A DNA stretch of 13,253 bases from Anaerolineae bacterium. GTDB lineage: Bacteria > Chloroflexota > Anaerolineae > 4572-78 > NAK82. The notes below the pieces were generated by a model, which worked only from the letters and a program-made list of their open reading frames with translations, was not told where the DNA came from and did not search any database. Position 1 is the stretch's first letter. Every line of letters begins with the position of its first letter. Below are positions 7,151-13,253 of the stretch, one piece after another. Location of the stretch: assembly GCA_025062175.1 (NCBI GenBank), contig JANXAX010000040.1, positions 1 through 13,253 of the forward strand. Reading direction: 5' to 3'. A program made the position numbers and the translations under genes.

Positions 7151-8820
7151 GAACGGATGTCTATCTTGGCTGCCTTGAGTGCCTTACCCCACGTGGGGAA
7201 CATTTCGTAGAACACTTCGAGTTTATAGCGACTCATTCGTTCAACGTCCTCCAGTGTGGGCAAGCGTCCCAATTTTTGGGCGAGAGCGCGTAATTCGAGC
7301 TGCAGCTCCTTCTTAGTGTATGGCCGTGGTTGCTTGCGTGTCCGGGTGAGGCGCACATATGCACCGTGACCAACTGTGGCGAGCTTCTGGCGTGTCAGCT
7401 CCACGTATGCCTCATCAATGTCAATCGCCACGTAATGGCGTCCCAGGCGCGCAGCGGTTACTGCAGTAGTGCCGGTGCCCACCATCGCATCGAGCACGAT
7501 ATCACCGGGGTTGCTCGATAGGCGGATAATGCGCTCCATCAGCGCCTCCGGCAGCTGGCACGGATGATAGTCTCGGTCACGTTTGTGCTTAATGCGATAG
7601 ATATCCCACCAAATGTCCGTGAGGAGCTCCTTGGCATCATGCCTGGCAGCTTTGCGTTGCCGGATGCATGTGGCACGCCGACAGTAGCAGCGTGCGTCAA
7701 TCTCGCGCATTTCTGCATAGTTGAAAGTGAACGTGTAAGGATGCTTCGTGTAGAAAAGCAGCGCGTAATGGGCTGGCATCAGCTTGCCACGCGACTCCGA
7801 CACGGCGTCCCAGACAATCCAATTCTGGAAGTGCAACCGCTGATTGAGAAATGCGGCGTGATACATCCCCCAGCGGGGCAGGTTCAGCACATATAGAGAC
7901 CCGGTCGGTTTCAGGATGCGCACATACTCTTCCAGCCAGGCGTTACACCAGGCAAGATAGTTGGCATCTTCCTGCTCGTCTTCGTAGACGTTATAACGCT
8001 TATCGAGATTGTATGGTGGGTCGGCAAAGACGAGATCGATCGAGTTATCGGGATACTGCTTCAGGATCTCCAGCGCGTCCCCGCAAAGCACGACATCAAC
8101 CAGGCGAGGGTCGATCTCACACATTTGATCACCCGGCGGTGGATTCCCCTGTAGGCCAGGGAGTACATACTGGATCGCCACCTCACGTGTTCCAATAACC
8201 TCTTCTCCGATACCCTCCCGTGGGCCTACAATACCGCGCACCCCGTGTGAGGCGCCAAAATCCACCATACGTAGGATAGTGTCCAAAGCCGGCTGAGAAA
8301 GCTGCGAGTAATTATCCGCTGCAGGTAGGTCCTTCCAGACGTCTGAGATGACATATCCCTGGGGATGCATCAGGTGCGATTTGCCGCCCCAATCGCGCAA
8401 CGATTTGCCACAGAAGGCACAATAGCGGTGGGGGAAGCGCACCCGGCGTACATTGAAGCGTTGGCCACCTTTGGTGAATAGCAAGACAGCTGCATGCACG
8501 GTGGGTAATCCACTTATCCTGGTCTGCAATTGCGACTCGATCGCAATCCAATATTTAAACGTCAGGCGCTGATCCAAATAGACCCCTACTTCAGGCAGGT
8601 AATCCGGTCGTCCTTGCACGAAGAGCAGACCCCCTTCCCGCAGCGCCCGTATGCTGGCATCTAAGTAGCCCTGCAATGTTTCGAGCGAGAGACGGGGCAG
8701 GTCGAGCGCCCCCGTAATAAGCACGATCACGTCCTGCGATTCAGCAGGTAGCTCGTGCAGCCACTGGCTCAGTATCGCTCGTTCGGGATAGGCGATCTGC
8801 TGGGACATAGCAATGTTCAC
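7147..8820 (-). CDS. DNA methyltransferase (N6-adenine or N4-cytosine, class beta) with degenerate N-terminal copy
   Basis: The catalytic half transfers methyl from S-adenosylmethionine to an exocyclic amino group of DNA. Motif IV DPPY is at 267-270 and precedes motif I DAMVGTGTT (444-452), the class beta order; HPCQLPEALMERII (419-432) is motif X-like. Residues about 31-190 repeat the second half's layout: VYLDQRLTFKYWIAIE against AFLNQRLHFQNWIVWD, and AAVLLFTKGG against YALLFYTKHP, each followed by a Cys-containing stretch (CAFC; CYCRRATC). The first copy lacks DPPY and a clear motif I, so it should be non-catalytic. The tail 500-557 (LRALAQKLGRLPTLEDVERM, then FPTWGKALKAAKI) resembles the repeat found beside homing and HNH endonucleases. 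The GTG 8820 overlaps the ilvE stop (GTGA); ATG 8808 is an alternative, and neither has a clear ribosome site. The target sequence cannot be read. Its partner endonuclease follows but is frameshifted. Confidence 0.88.
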   Translation of the reverse strand: MNIAMSQQIAYPERAILSQWLHELPAESQDVIVLITGALDLPRLSLETLQGYLDASIRALREGGLLFVQGRPDYLPEVGVYLDQRLTFKYWIAIESQLQTRISGLPTVHAAVLLFTKGGQRFNVRRVRFPHRYCAFCGKSLRDWGGKSHLMHPQGYVISDVWKDLPAADNYSQLSQPALDTILRMVDFGASHGVRGIVGPREGIGEEVIGTREVAIQYVLPGLQGNPPPGDQMCEIDPRLVDVVLCGDALEILKQYPDNSIDLVFADPPYNLDKRYNVYEDEQEDANYLAWCNAWLEEYVRILKPTGSLYVLNLPRWGMYHAAFLNQRLHFQNWIVWDAVSESRGKLMPAHYALLFYTKHPYTFTFNYAEMREIDARCYCRRATCIRQRKAARHDAKELLTDIWWDIYRIKHKRDRDYHPCQLPEALMERIIRLSSNPGDIVLDAMVGTGTTAVTAARLGRHYVAIDIDEAYVELTRQKLATVGHGAYVRLTRTRKQPRPYTKKELQLELRALAQKLGRLPTLEDVERMSRYKLEVFYEMFPTWGKALKAAKIDIRS

Positions 8821-9743
8821 TCGTACACTGGTGTCAACCAGCCATGGCGGTCAGGTTTCCGTCCCTCGATGATGGCAAAGAACTCGTCTTGCAGCTGCTT
8901 GGTGATGGGACCGCGCCCACCGGCACCCACTGGCAGTCCGTCAATCGTGCGAATCGGTGTGATCTCAGCAGCGGTACCGGTGAAGAACACTTCATCAGCA
9001 GCGTAGAGCATCTCACGCGGGATGTTCTGCTCGCGCACGGGATAGCCCAGATCCTCTGCTAGCTGCAACACGATACGCCGTGTAATGCCTCCCAAAATAG
9101 ACGCAGACAACGGTGGTGTGTAAATCACCCCATCATAGACCACGAAAATATTTTCCCCACTTCCCTCGCTAACATAACCGTAGATGTCCAAGACAATCCC
9201 CTCTGCCAGACCGCGCGCCCGCGCTTCCATCACTACCAGCTGCGAATTGACGTATTGCCCACCGATCTTGGCCATGGCCATCGAGGTGTCCGGTGCCATG
9301 CGGCGCCAGCTGCTCACCCCTACGTCCACTCCTTGCTCCAGCGCGCCGGCACCCAGATAGGCGCCCCACTCCCATGTGGCGATGACCGTCTCCACCGGAC
9401 AATTTAAGGGGAAAACCCCCAGCGAGTCATAGCCACGGAACACCAATGGACGGATATAGCATGCCTCATGGCGATTGCGTCGGATGGTCGCCTTGATCGC
9501 CTCAGCGATCTCCTGTTTCGAATAAGGGATTTCCATGCGGATCACCTTGGCGGAGAAGAAGAGGCGCTCGATATGGGGCATCAAGCCAAGCACTGCCGGC
9601 CCGCGCTCCGTCTTATAAGCCCGAATGCCCTCGAAGACGCTCGAACCATAGTGCAGGACATGGGAGAGCACGTGCACTTTCGCTTCATCCCAGGGGACAA
9701 ACTCGCCGTTGAACCAAATCACTTCAGCCTTGGAGATCGGCAT
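8817..9743 (-). CDS. ilvE: branched-chain amino acid aminotransferase
   Basis: IlvE interconverts leucine, isoleucine and valine with their 2-oxo acids using 2-oxoglutarate, a class IV PLP enzyme. The 308-residue protein has HYGSSVFEGIRAY (31-43), the PLP lysine Lys159 in MAKIGGQYVNS, and EGSGENIF (193-200), all typical of the IlvE family. The frame opens at a TTG at 9752, but ATG 9743 is preferred: AGGAGGG lies upstream at workable distance, whereas for the TTG it is adjacent. It lies downstream of tRNA-Ala and its terminator. The only promoter-like pair I can find after the terminator is weak (TTGCCA, 15 bases, TATTTT at 9786-9812), so readthrough from the tRNA promoter is possible. It is followed by the methyltransferase with a 4-base overlap. 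Confidence 0.95.
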   Translation of the reverse strand: MPISKAEVIWFNGEFVPWDEAKVHVLSHVLHYGSSVFEGIRAYKTERGPAVLGLMPHIERLFFSAKVIRMEIPYSKQEIAEAIKATIRRNRHEACYIRPLVFRGYDSLGVFPLNCPVETVIATWEWGAYLGAGALEQGVDVGVSSWRRMAPDTSMAMAKIGGQYVNSQLVVMEARARGLAEGIVLDIYGYVSEGSGENIFVVYDGVIYTPPLSASILGGITRRIVLQLAEDLGYPVREQNIPREMLYAADEVFFTGTAAEITPIRTIDGLPVGAGGRGPITKQLQDEFFAIIEGRKPDRHGWLTPVYE

Positions 9744-9810
9744 TGCGTTCAACCCTCCTGGTATGCGTGGTCAACCCGGGGAGGAAAAATAAACACAACA
9801 TTCAAGTGGC

Positions 9811-9838
9811 AAAAACCCTTCGTCCTAAGACGAAGGGT
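9811..9838 (-). terminator. intrinsic terminator after tRNA-Ala
   Basis: On the minus strand a 10-bp perfect stem (arms 9829-9838 and 9815-9824) with a 4-base loop is followed directly by five T residues. It sits about 40 bases after the tRNA 3' end and upstream of ilvE, so it ends the tRNA transcript, possibly incompletely. An outer GTGGC/GCCAC pairing could extend it past the T-run. Confidence 0.88.
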
Positions 9839-9876
9839 CTCGCCACATTCTATGCGAGCACCACTTAATAAGCCAG

Positions 9877-9949
9877 TGGAGCTGAGGGGATTCGAACCCC
9901 TGGCCTCATCAGTGCGATTGATGCGCTCTCCCAGCTGAGCTACAGCCCC
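9877..9949 (-). tRNA. tRNA-Ala, anticodon CGC
   Basis: The 73-base gene folds as a full cloverleaf: acceptor GGGGCTG/CAGCTCC with the alanine identity pair G3-U70, D stem GCTC/GAGC, anticodon stem CATCA/TGATG with loop ATCGCAC (anticodon CGC, reading GCG), T stem AGGGG/CCCCT with TTCGAAT loop, and discriminator A. CCA is not encoded. It has its own promoter and terminator. Confidence 0.97.
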
Positions 9950-9967
9950 ACATCATTTCACTATATA

Positions 9968-9996
9968 AGTATATCCGCACACGTGTATGTTGTCAA
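9968..9996 (-). promoter_or_regulatory. sigma70-type promoter of tRNA-Ala
   Basis: On the minus strand TTGACA (9991-9996) and TATACT (9968-9973) are 17 bases apart. The predicted start near 9961 lies about 12 bases before the tRNA. The spacer contains the palindrome ACACGTGT, probably without meaning. Confidence 0.88.
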
Positions 9997-10073
9997 ATTG
10001 TGGGGTACGTGTGCTAGGAGACCATCACCAGGGGGTGCCGAGAGTCTCGGGGACACGAAACGTAATGAAGACT

Positions 10074-10104
10074 TGAGAGGCGCGAAATTGTTTCGCGCCT
10101 CTCA
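10074..10104 (-). terminator. hairpin after the protoglobin gene
   Basis: A perfect 14-bp stem (10074-10087 against 10091-10104) with a 3-base loop lies 23 bases after the protoglobin stop. The downstream T content on the minus strand is poor (GTCTTCATT), so termination may be partial or need other factors. It separates the globin transcript from the tRNA promoter. Confidence 0.7.
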
Positions 10105-10127
10105 TCCTTTCTCCACTATGGGTGAGA

Positions 10128-10712
10128 TTACCAGTCCCCATCCTTGACGTACGGTGCACTCCACAGCGCTACTTGCAGCACCACTGACTTGAACCAAGCC
10201 TGGTGCATCTTTTCTACCTCCTCGGCACTGTGTCCTTTCTTTGCCAGGAAGGGCTTAATAGTTGCCGTGATAGGGTAGATGAAAGCCACCATATAACGGT
10301 GGTGGACAATCGGGACAGAGGCCACATTGTCCGTCTGGTTCTTTTTGGCACGGTGATGACGCAGTCCAATCTCTTGCTGATAGTTCAACCAATCTTGGTC
10401 ATAGGGGCGTTGGCAGGTGTCCAGGATCCATTGCCCAAAACGCTTGCGCACGGCGGCGAGATACTCGCTATTAGGGTTGCCTCTCCCATCGGTAAAGTAA
10501 TAGAGCAAATGGGGGTGGGAACCCACGAACCCATACCAAACATCCAGAATTTCCTCGACTTGGTCTGCCAGCACCTCCCCGGCCAAGCGCAGATACTTTT
10601 CATCTTCCGGGCCGAAAAGCACCGCCTGCTTGAGCTGCTCGAATTCCTCCAACGTTACAGGTGACTTTGCTACCTGTTCAGTACCATATGTATAGCCCAC
10701 AATCGTTGTCAT
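10128..10712 (-). CDS. protoglobin (single-domain haem protein)
   Basis: The 194-residue protein closely follows the protoglobin of Methanosarcina acetivorans as I remember it, including length. The haem-proximal histidine is His119 in EIGLRHHRAKKN; Trp59-Tyr60 match the distal B9-B10 pair and Phe92 the E11 position. The C-terminal block FIYPITATIKPFLAKKGHS and SVVLQVALW are family hallmarks. It lacks any fused signalling domain, so it probably binds O2, CO or NO or detoxifies reactive nitrogen rather than transmitting a signal by itself. The ATG at 10712 is chosen for the GGGGAGG nine bases upstream; an in-frame GTG at 10730 overlaps that site. It lies 113 bases downstream of the MarR gene in the same direction, likely one regulon. 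Function in this organism is inferred from the family. Confidence 0.93.
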   Translation of the reverse strand: MTTIVGYTYGTEQVAKSPVTLEEFEQLKQAVLFGPEDEKYLRLAGEVLADQVEEILDVWYGFVGSHPHLLYYFTDGRGNPNSEYLAAVRKRFGQWILDTCQRPYDQDWLNYQQEIGLRHHRAKKNQTDNVASVPIVHHRYMVAFIYPITATIKPFLAKKGHSAEEVEKMHQAWFKSVVLQVALWSAPYVKDGDW

Positions 10713-10741
10713 CTTGTCATACCTCCCCACTTGTTACCAAA

Positions 10742-10810
10742 CTAGACACGGTTCTCCAAACCCACTTCAAATTCCACACTGGCGCTTGTCAAGCTACACG
10801 CGATACCCAT
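10742..10810 (-). CDS. possible 22-residue small protein between marR and protoglobin
   Basis: An ATG frame encodes MGIACSLTSASVEFEVGLEN plus two residues and ends in TAG. Its only strong argument is the ribosome site: GGAGGGGAGGTG (10811-10822) sits directly upstream, with the first GGAGG about seven bases from the ATG. It starts 15 bases after the marR stop and ends 29 bases before the globin ATG, spacing typical of operon genes. Composition is unremarkable and there is no membrane segment. It may equally be chance. The AGG-rich site could also serve an 11-codon overlapping frame starting near 10830. Confidence 0.3.
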   Translation of the reverse strand: MGIACSLTSASVEFEVGLENRV

Positions 10811-10825
10811 CACCTCCCCTCCAAA

Positions 10826-11452
10826 TCATGCCCCCTCAGACTCGACGGGTGTGAAGTCAGGGCATTCGAGATAGGTGTTTTGTTCCGGGAGCGGAGCATC
10901 GATATACGCGCAGTGGTGCGGACCACGCGGATCATCTGGGTGCGCGTTGCGGCGGAAAAATTGACATCCCCAGCACATCTCGTAGACCTTCACATATCCA
11001 CGTGCCTGCAAATGGCGAATAATAGACTGGGTAGCACGCACCAACGCCTCCTGATCGGCATCGGACAGCGCTGCCACAACGTTCTCCACTTCGTCCAACA
11101 CATCCTCCAATGCAACACTTTCACGCTCTCCCTGTTCTGTCAGTGCCAACGTTACGATGCGTTGATCGCTCGCCGACGGTATCCGTTGCAGCAGCTGCTT
11201 GTGCTCCAGCGCATCGGCCACCCCACTCGCCGTCGCGTAGCTGACCCCGAGGCGCTCTGCCAGCCCGCCAATGGTGCGCACCCCCGGCCGGGCATATCTC
11301 AGAAAGAGCAGTGTCTGAATCTGAGCCGGCGAAAGCCCACACACCTTCCCACGCTCCCGCAATAGATAATTCATCGCTTGCGAAATCCGATATAGTGCGA
11401 TGGTGATCCGAGCGCTGCGCCTCAGCCTGTCAACCGGATTAAACGCTGACAT
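10826..11452 (-). CDS. MarR-family transcriptional regulator with C-terminal four-cysteine tail
   Basis: The 208-residue protein has a winged helix-turn-helix: LSPAQIQTLLFL (40-51), IGGLAERLGVSYATASGVAD (61-80, recognition helix) and the wing SASDQRIVTLALTEQG (93-108). Helices before and after form the usual MarR dimer interface. Past residue 158 it gains a tail with Cys160, Cys163, Cys181 and Cys197 (MCWGCQFF, HHCAY, LECPDF), absent from classical MarR. The pattern could bind zinc or an iron-sulfur cluster and make it a redox or gas sensor; this is inference. The protoglobin gene follows downstream. The ATG at 11452 has AGGAG nine bases upstream. A consensus promoter and an inverted repeat overlap the start region, pointing to autorepression. 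Confidence 0.9.
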   Translation of the reverse strand: MSAFNPVDRLRRSARITIALYRISQAMNYLLRERGKVCGLSPAQIQTLLFLRYARPGVRTIGGLAERLGVSYATASGVADALEHKQLLQRIPSASDQRIVTLALTEQGERESVALEDVLDEVENVVAALSDADQEALVRATQSIIRHLQARGYVKVYEMCWGCQFFRRNAHPDDPRGPHHCAYIDAPLPEQNTYLECPDFTPVESEGA

Positions 11453-11473
11453 TATTTAGCACTCCTAAATTAT
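11451..11473. promoter_or_regulatory. inverted repeat, candidate autoregulatory MarR operator
   Basis: ATTTAG (11454-11459), five bases, CTAAAT (11465-11470) form an inverted repeat; after one mismatch, two further pairs extend it. It overlaps the end of the -10 box, contains the ribosome site, and reaches the marR start codon. MarR dimers typically bind such 16-20-base palindromes. I did not find a second copy before the protoglobin gene. Confidence 0.55.
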
Positions 11474-11497
11474 AAGCCAGTTTTGGACTCTTGTCAA
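11469..11497 (-). promoter_or_regulatory. consensus sigma70 promoter of the marR gene
   Basis: On the minus strand TTGACA (11492-11497) and TATAAT (11469-11474), 17 bases apart, match both consensus hexamers perfectly. The predicted start near 11462 leaves only about ten bases before the ATG and cuts into the AGGAG site, so the mRNA is almost leaderless. Such a strong promoter fits a repressed gene. Confidence 0.88.
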
Positions 11498-11526
11498 GTC
11501 AGTAAATCGCATTACGACGCGTCCTT

Positions 11527-11556
11527 TTGACGCCGATGACACGGCAAGTATATCAT
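11527..11556 (+). promoter_or_regulatory. probable promoter of prfA
   Basis: TTGACG (11527-11532) and TATCAT (11551-11556) are 18 bases apart, each one base off consensus; TATATC at 16 bases is an overlapping alternative. It lies back to back with the marR promoter, 29 bases between the two -35 boxes. Confidence 0.6.
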
Positions 11557-11592
11557 GATTGAGGAAAACTCTGACGCGAGCACTTTTGGAAG

Positions 11593-12699
11593 ATGTTGGA
11601 AAGGTCCTTACACGAGCGATTGGCAGCGGTTGAAGCCCGCTATGAGGAGCTAAATAACCTAATGGCCGATCCTCAGGTGGCCACCGATCCAGAGCAGTTG
11701 CGTCGCTATGGCCAGGAGGTCGCTGAGCTCGAGGACTTGGTGCAGCTCTATCGGCACTATCGACGCATCACCGCCCAGCTCGAACAGGCACGTGCCCTGC
11801 TGGACGACAGTCCAGATGAGGAGCTGGCGGCGTTGGCCCAGGAAGAAATCGAACGGCTGACCAGTGAGGAGGAGACGACCGTCAATCGTCTGCGCCGTTT
11901 GCTGTTGCCTAAGGATCCTAACGATGAGAAGGATGTCATTATCGAGATTCGCGCCGGTACCGGTGGCGAGGAGGCAGCCCTCTTCGCTGCTGACCTCTAC
12001 CGTATGTACAGCCGTTATGCCGAAAGGCGGCGCTGGAAGACAGAGGTCTTGAGCAGCCATCCTACTGGCATCGGTGGGTTCAACGAGATCATATTTGAGG
12101 TACAGGGTCGCGGTGCTTATTCGTGGCTCAAGTACGAGAGTGGAGTCCATCGCGTTCAGCGCGTGCCCGAAACGGAGGCGAGTGGCCGCATCCACACATC
12201 CACGGCAACCGTGGCCGTGTTACCCGAGATGGAAGAGGTGGAAGTGCACATCGATCCCGACGACCTGCGGATCGATGTCTTTCGTTCCCAGGGGGCCGGT
12301 GGCCAATCGGTGAATACCACCGACTCGGCCATCCGCATCACGCATCTGCCCACCGGCCTCGTTGTCACGTGTCAGGATGAGCGTTCCCAGCTGCAGAACA
12401 AGTTGCGCGCAATGGCAATTCTGCGAGCACGGCTGTACGAAATGGAACAGCAACGTTTGATCGCCGAACAAGGCGCGGCGCGCCGTTCGCAGATCGGCAC
12501 CGGCGAACGTAGTGAAAAGATCCGTACGTACAACTTCCCCCAAAATCGCGTCACCGATCATCGCATTGGCTTCACCAGCTATCGCCTGCAAGAAATCTTG
12601 GATGGCGACCTGGACGAACTACTCGAAGCACTTGCCCTGGCCGATCAAGCAGCCAAGCTCGAGCAACTTGTAGCCGAGTCGAAGGTCAACGTCGGCTAA
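11593..12699 (+). CDS. prfA: peptide chain release factor 1
   Basis: RF1 recognises UAA and UAG in the ribosomal A site and triggers peptide release. The 368-residue protein has the RF1-type PxT codon-reading tripeptide as Pro-Glu-Thr (192-194, in RVPETEASGRIHTS; the E. coli form is PAT) and the universal GGQ at 236-238 in GAGGQSVNTTDSAIRITHLP. The domain 1 coiled coil precedes IEIRAGTGGEEAALFA. RF2 is excluded by the absence of SPF. Only a weak purine stretch (GGAAG) abuts the ATG, so the ribosome site is poor. prmC, whose product methylates the GGQ glutamine, follows after four bases. Confidence 0.97.
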   Translation: MLERSLHERLAAVEARYEELNNLMADPQVATDPEQLRRYGQEVAELEDLVQLYRHYRRITAQLEQARALLDDSPDEELAALAQEEIERLTSEEETTVNRLRRLLLPKDPNDEKDVIIEIRAGTGGEEAALFAADLYRMYSRYAERRRWKTEVLSSHPTGIGGFNEIIFEVQGRGAYSWLKYESGVHRVQRVPETEASGRIHTSTATVAVLPEMEEVEVHIDPDDLRIDVFRSQGAGGQSVNTTDSAIRITHLPTGLVVTCQDERSQLQNKLRAMAILRARLYEMEQQRLIAEQGAARRSQIGTGERSEKIRTYNFPQNRVTDHRIGFTSYRLQEILDGDLDELLEALALADQAAKLEQLVAESKVNVG

Positions 12700-12703
12700 T
12701 TCT

Positions 12704-13253
12704 ATGCCCAATCTATGTGCAACGATCGGAGCGGCCCTCCGCTGGGCCCATGCTCGTTTACGTGCTGCTGGCTGCACCACGCCGGTTCTGGATGCCGAGG
12801 TGCTCCTGGCGCACACGTTACAATGTCAGCGCACCTGGCTGCATACCCACCCGGAACACCGCTTGACAGAGTCACAAATACAGAATTTCGTGACCCTGGT
12901 GATGCGGCGCTGCGCGCATGAACCGGTTGCCTACCTGGTGGGCCATAAAGAGTTTTTTGGTCTTGATTTTCTCATCACCCCAGCAGTGCTGGTGCCACGC
13001 CCGGAGACAGAATTATTAGTCGAAATCGCTTTGGAGCATGCGAGAGACAGGGGTAAAGTCCTATGGGTGGCCGACGTGGGTACGGGAAGTGGGGTGTTGG
13101 CTGTCACGTTGGCCGTCCACCTACCGCGCGCACGTATCGTGGCCACTGACATCTCGGCCGCAGCGGTGCTCCTCGCACGGCAGAACGCCCAGTGCCATGG
13201 AGTCGATAACCGGATCCTGTTTCTCCAAGCTGACCTGTTGCTTCCTGTGCCCG
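12704..13253 (+). CDS. prmC: protein-(glutamine-N5) methyltransferase for release factors (3' end cut by window edge)
   Basis: PrmC methylates the glutamine of the GGQ motif in release factors, using S-adenosylmethionine. The 183 visible residues hold the N-terminal helical substrate domain (RLRAAGCTTPVLDAEVLLAH), the linker motif PVAYLVGHKEFFGLDF followed by VLVPRPETELLVE, and the cofactor-binding DVGTGSG at 124-130. The catalytic NPPY would lie beyond the window edge and cannot be checked. The start ATG is four bases after the prfA stop without a clear ribosome site, which suggests translational coupling with its own substrate's gene. No stop occurs before the end of the window. Confidence 0.94.
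   Translation, partial: MPNLCATIGAALRWAHARLRAAGCTTPVLDAEVLLAHTLQCQRTWLHTHPEHRLTESQIQNFVTLVMRRCAHEPVAYLVGHKEFFGLDFLITPAVLVPRPETELLVEIALEHARDRGKVLWVADVGTGSGVLAVTLAVHLPRARIVATDISAAAVLLARQNAQCHGVDNRILFLQADLLLPVP

Noticed and set aside
10787..10792. Promoter for the protoglobin gene at a TTGACA on the minus strand
   Set aside because: At 16-18 bases downstream only TTGAAG, TGAAGT or GAAGTG are found, which are poor -10 boxes.
1..13253. CRISPR array, insertion sequence or phage integration at the tRNA
   Set aside because: No regularly spaced repeats, no transposase frame or terminal inverted repeats, and no integrase or duplicated tRNA end seen by eye.

Overview
The window reads as an ordinary bacterial chromosome segment of fairly high G+C content, with genes packed head to tail and strong sigma70-type promoters. 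Everything from the left edge to about 11450 is on the minus strand; prfA and prmC at the right are on the plus strand. Gene content and protein style would suit Chloroflexota or a similar environmental bacterium, but nothing in the sequence fixes the phylum.

Region 1 (1-3517, minus): an arginine biosynthesis operon, transcribed argC-argB-argD-GNAT (probable short N-acetylglutamate synthase, cut by the window edge). Every internal junction is a 4-base ATGA overlap. Upstream of argC lie a consensus promoter, a 17-codon reading frame with three Arg codons, a segment able to form an antiterminator, and a strong terminator hairpin before the argC ribosome binding site. Together these look like a ribosome-mediated arginine attenuator, the most interesting system I found here.

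Region 2 (3635-9996, minus): tRNA-Ala(CGC) with its own promoter and terminator, then ilvE (branched-chain aminotransferase), a restriction-modification pair, and leuS. The methyltransferase is a tandem protein with a degenerate first half and a repeat-like tail. It is joined to ilvE by a GTGA overlap and to the endonuclease by an ATGA overlap. The endonuclease reading frame is broken near 6712-6725, so the methyltransferase may now be solitary.

Region 3 (10074-11497, minus): a MarR-family regulator with a four-cysteine tail, a possible 22-residue small protein, and a protoglobin very like the methanogen protein. The regulator's consensus promoter ends at an inverted repeat spanning the ribosome binding site, which suggests autoregulation. 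The pair looks like a gas- or redox-sensing module.

Region 4 (11527-13253, plus): prfA (release factor 1) and, four bases later, the start of prmC, which methylates the GGQ glutamine of release factors. prmC runs off the right edge.
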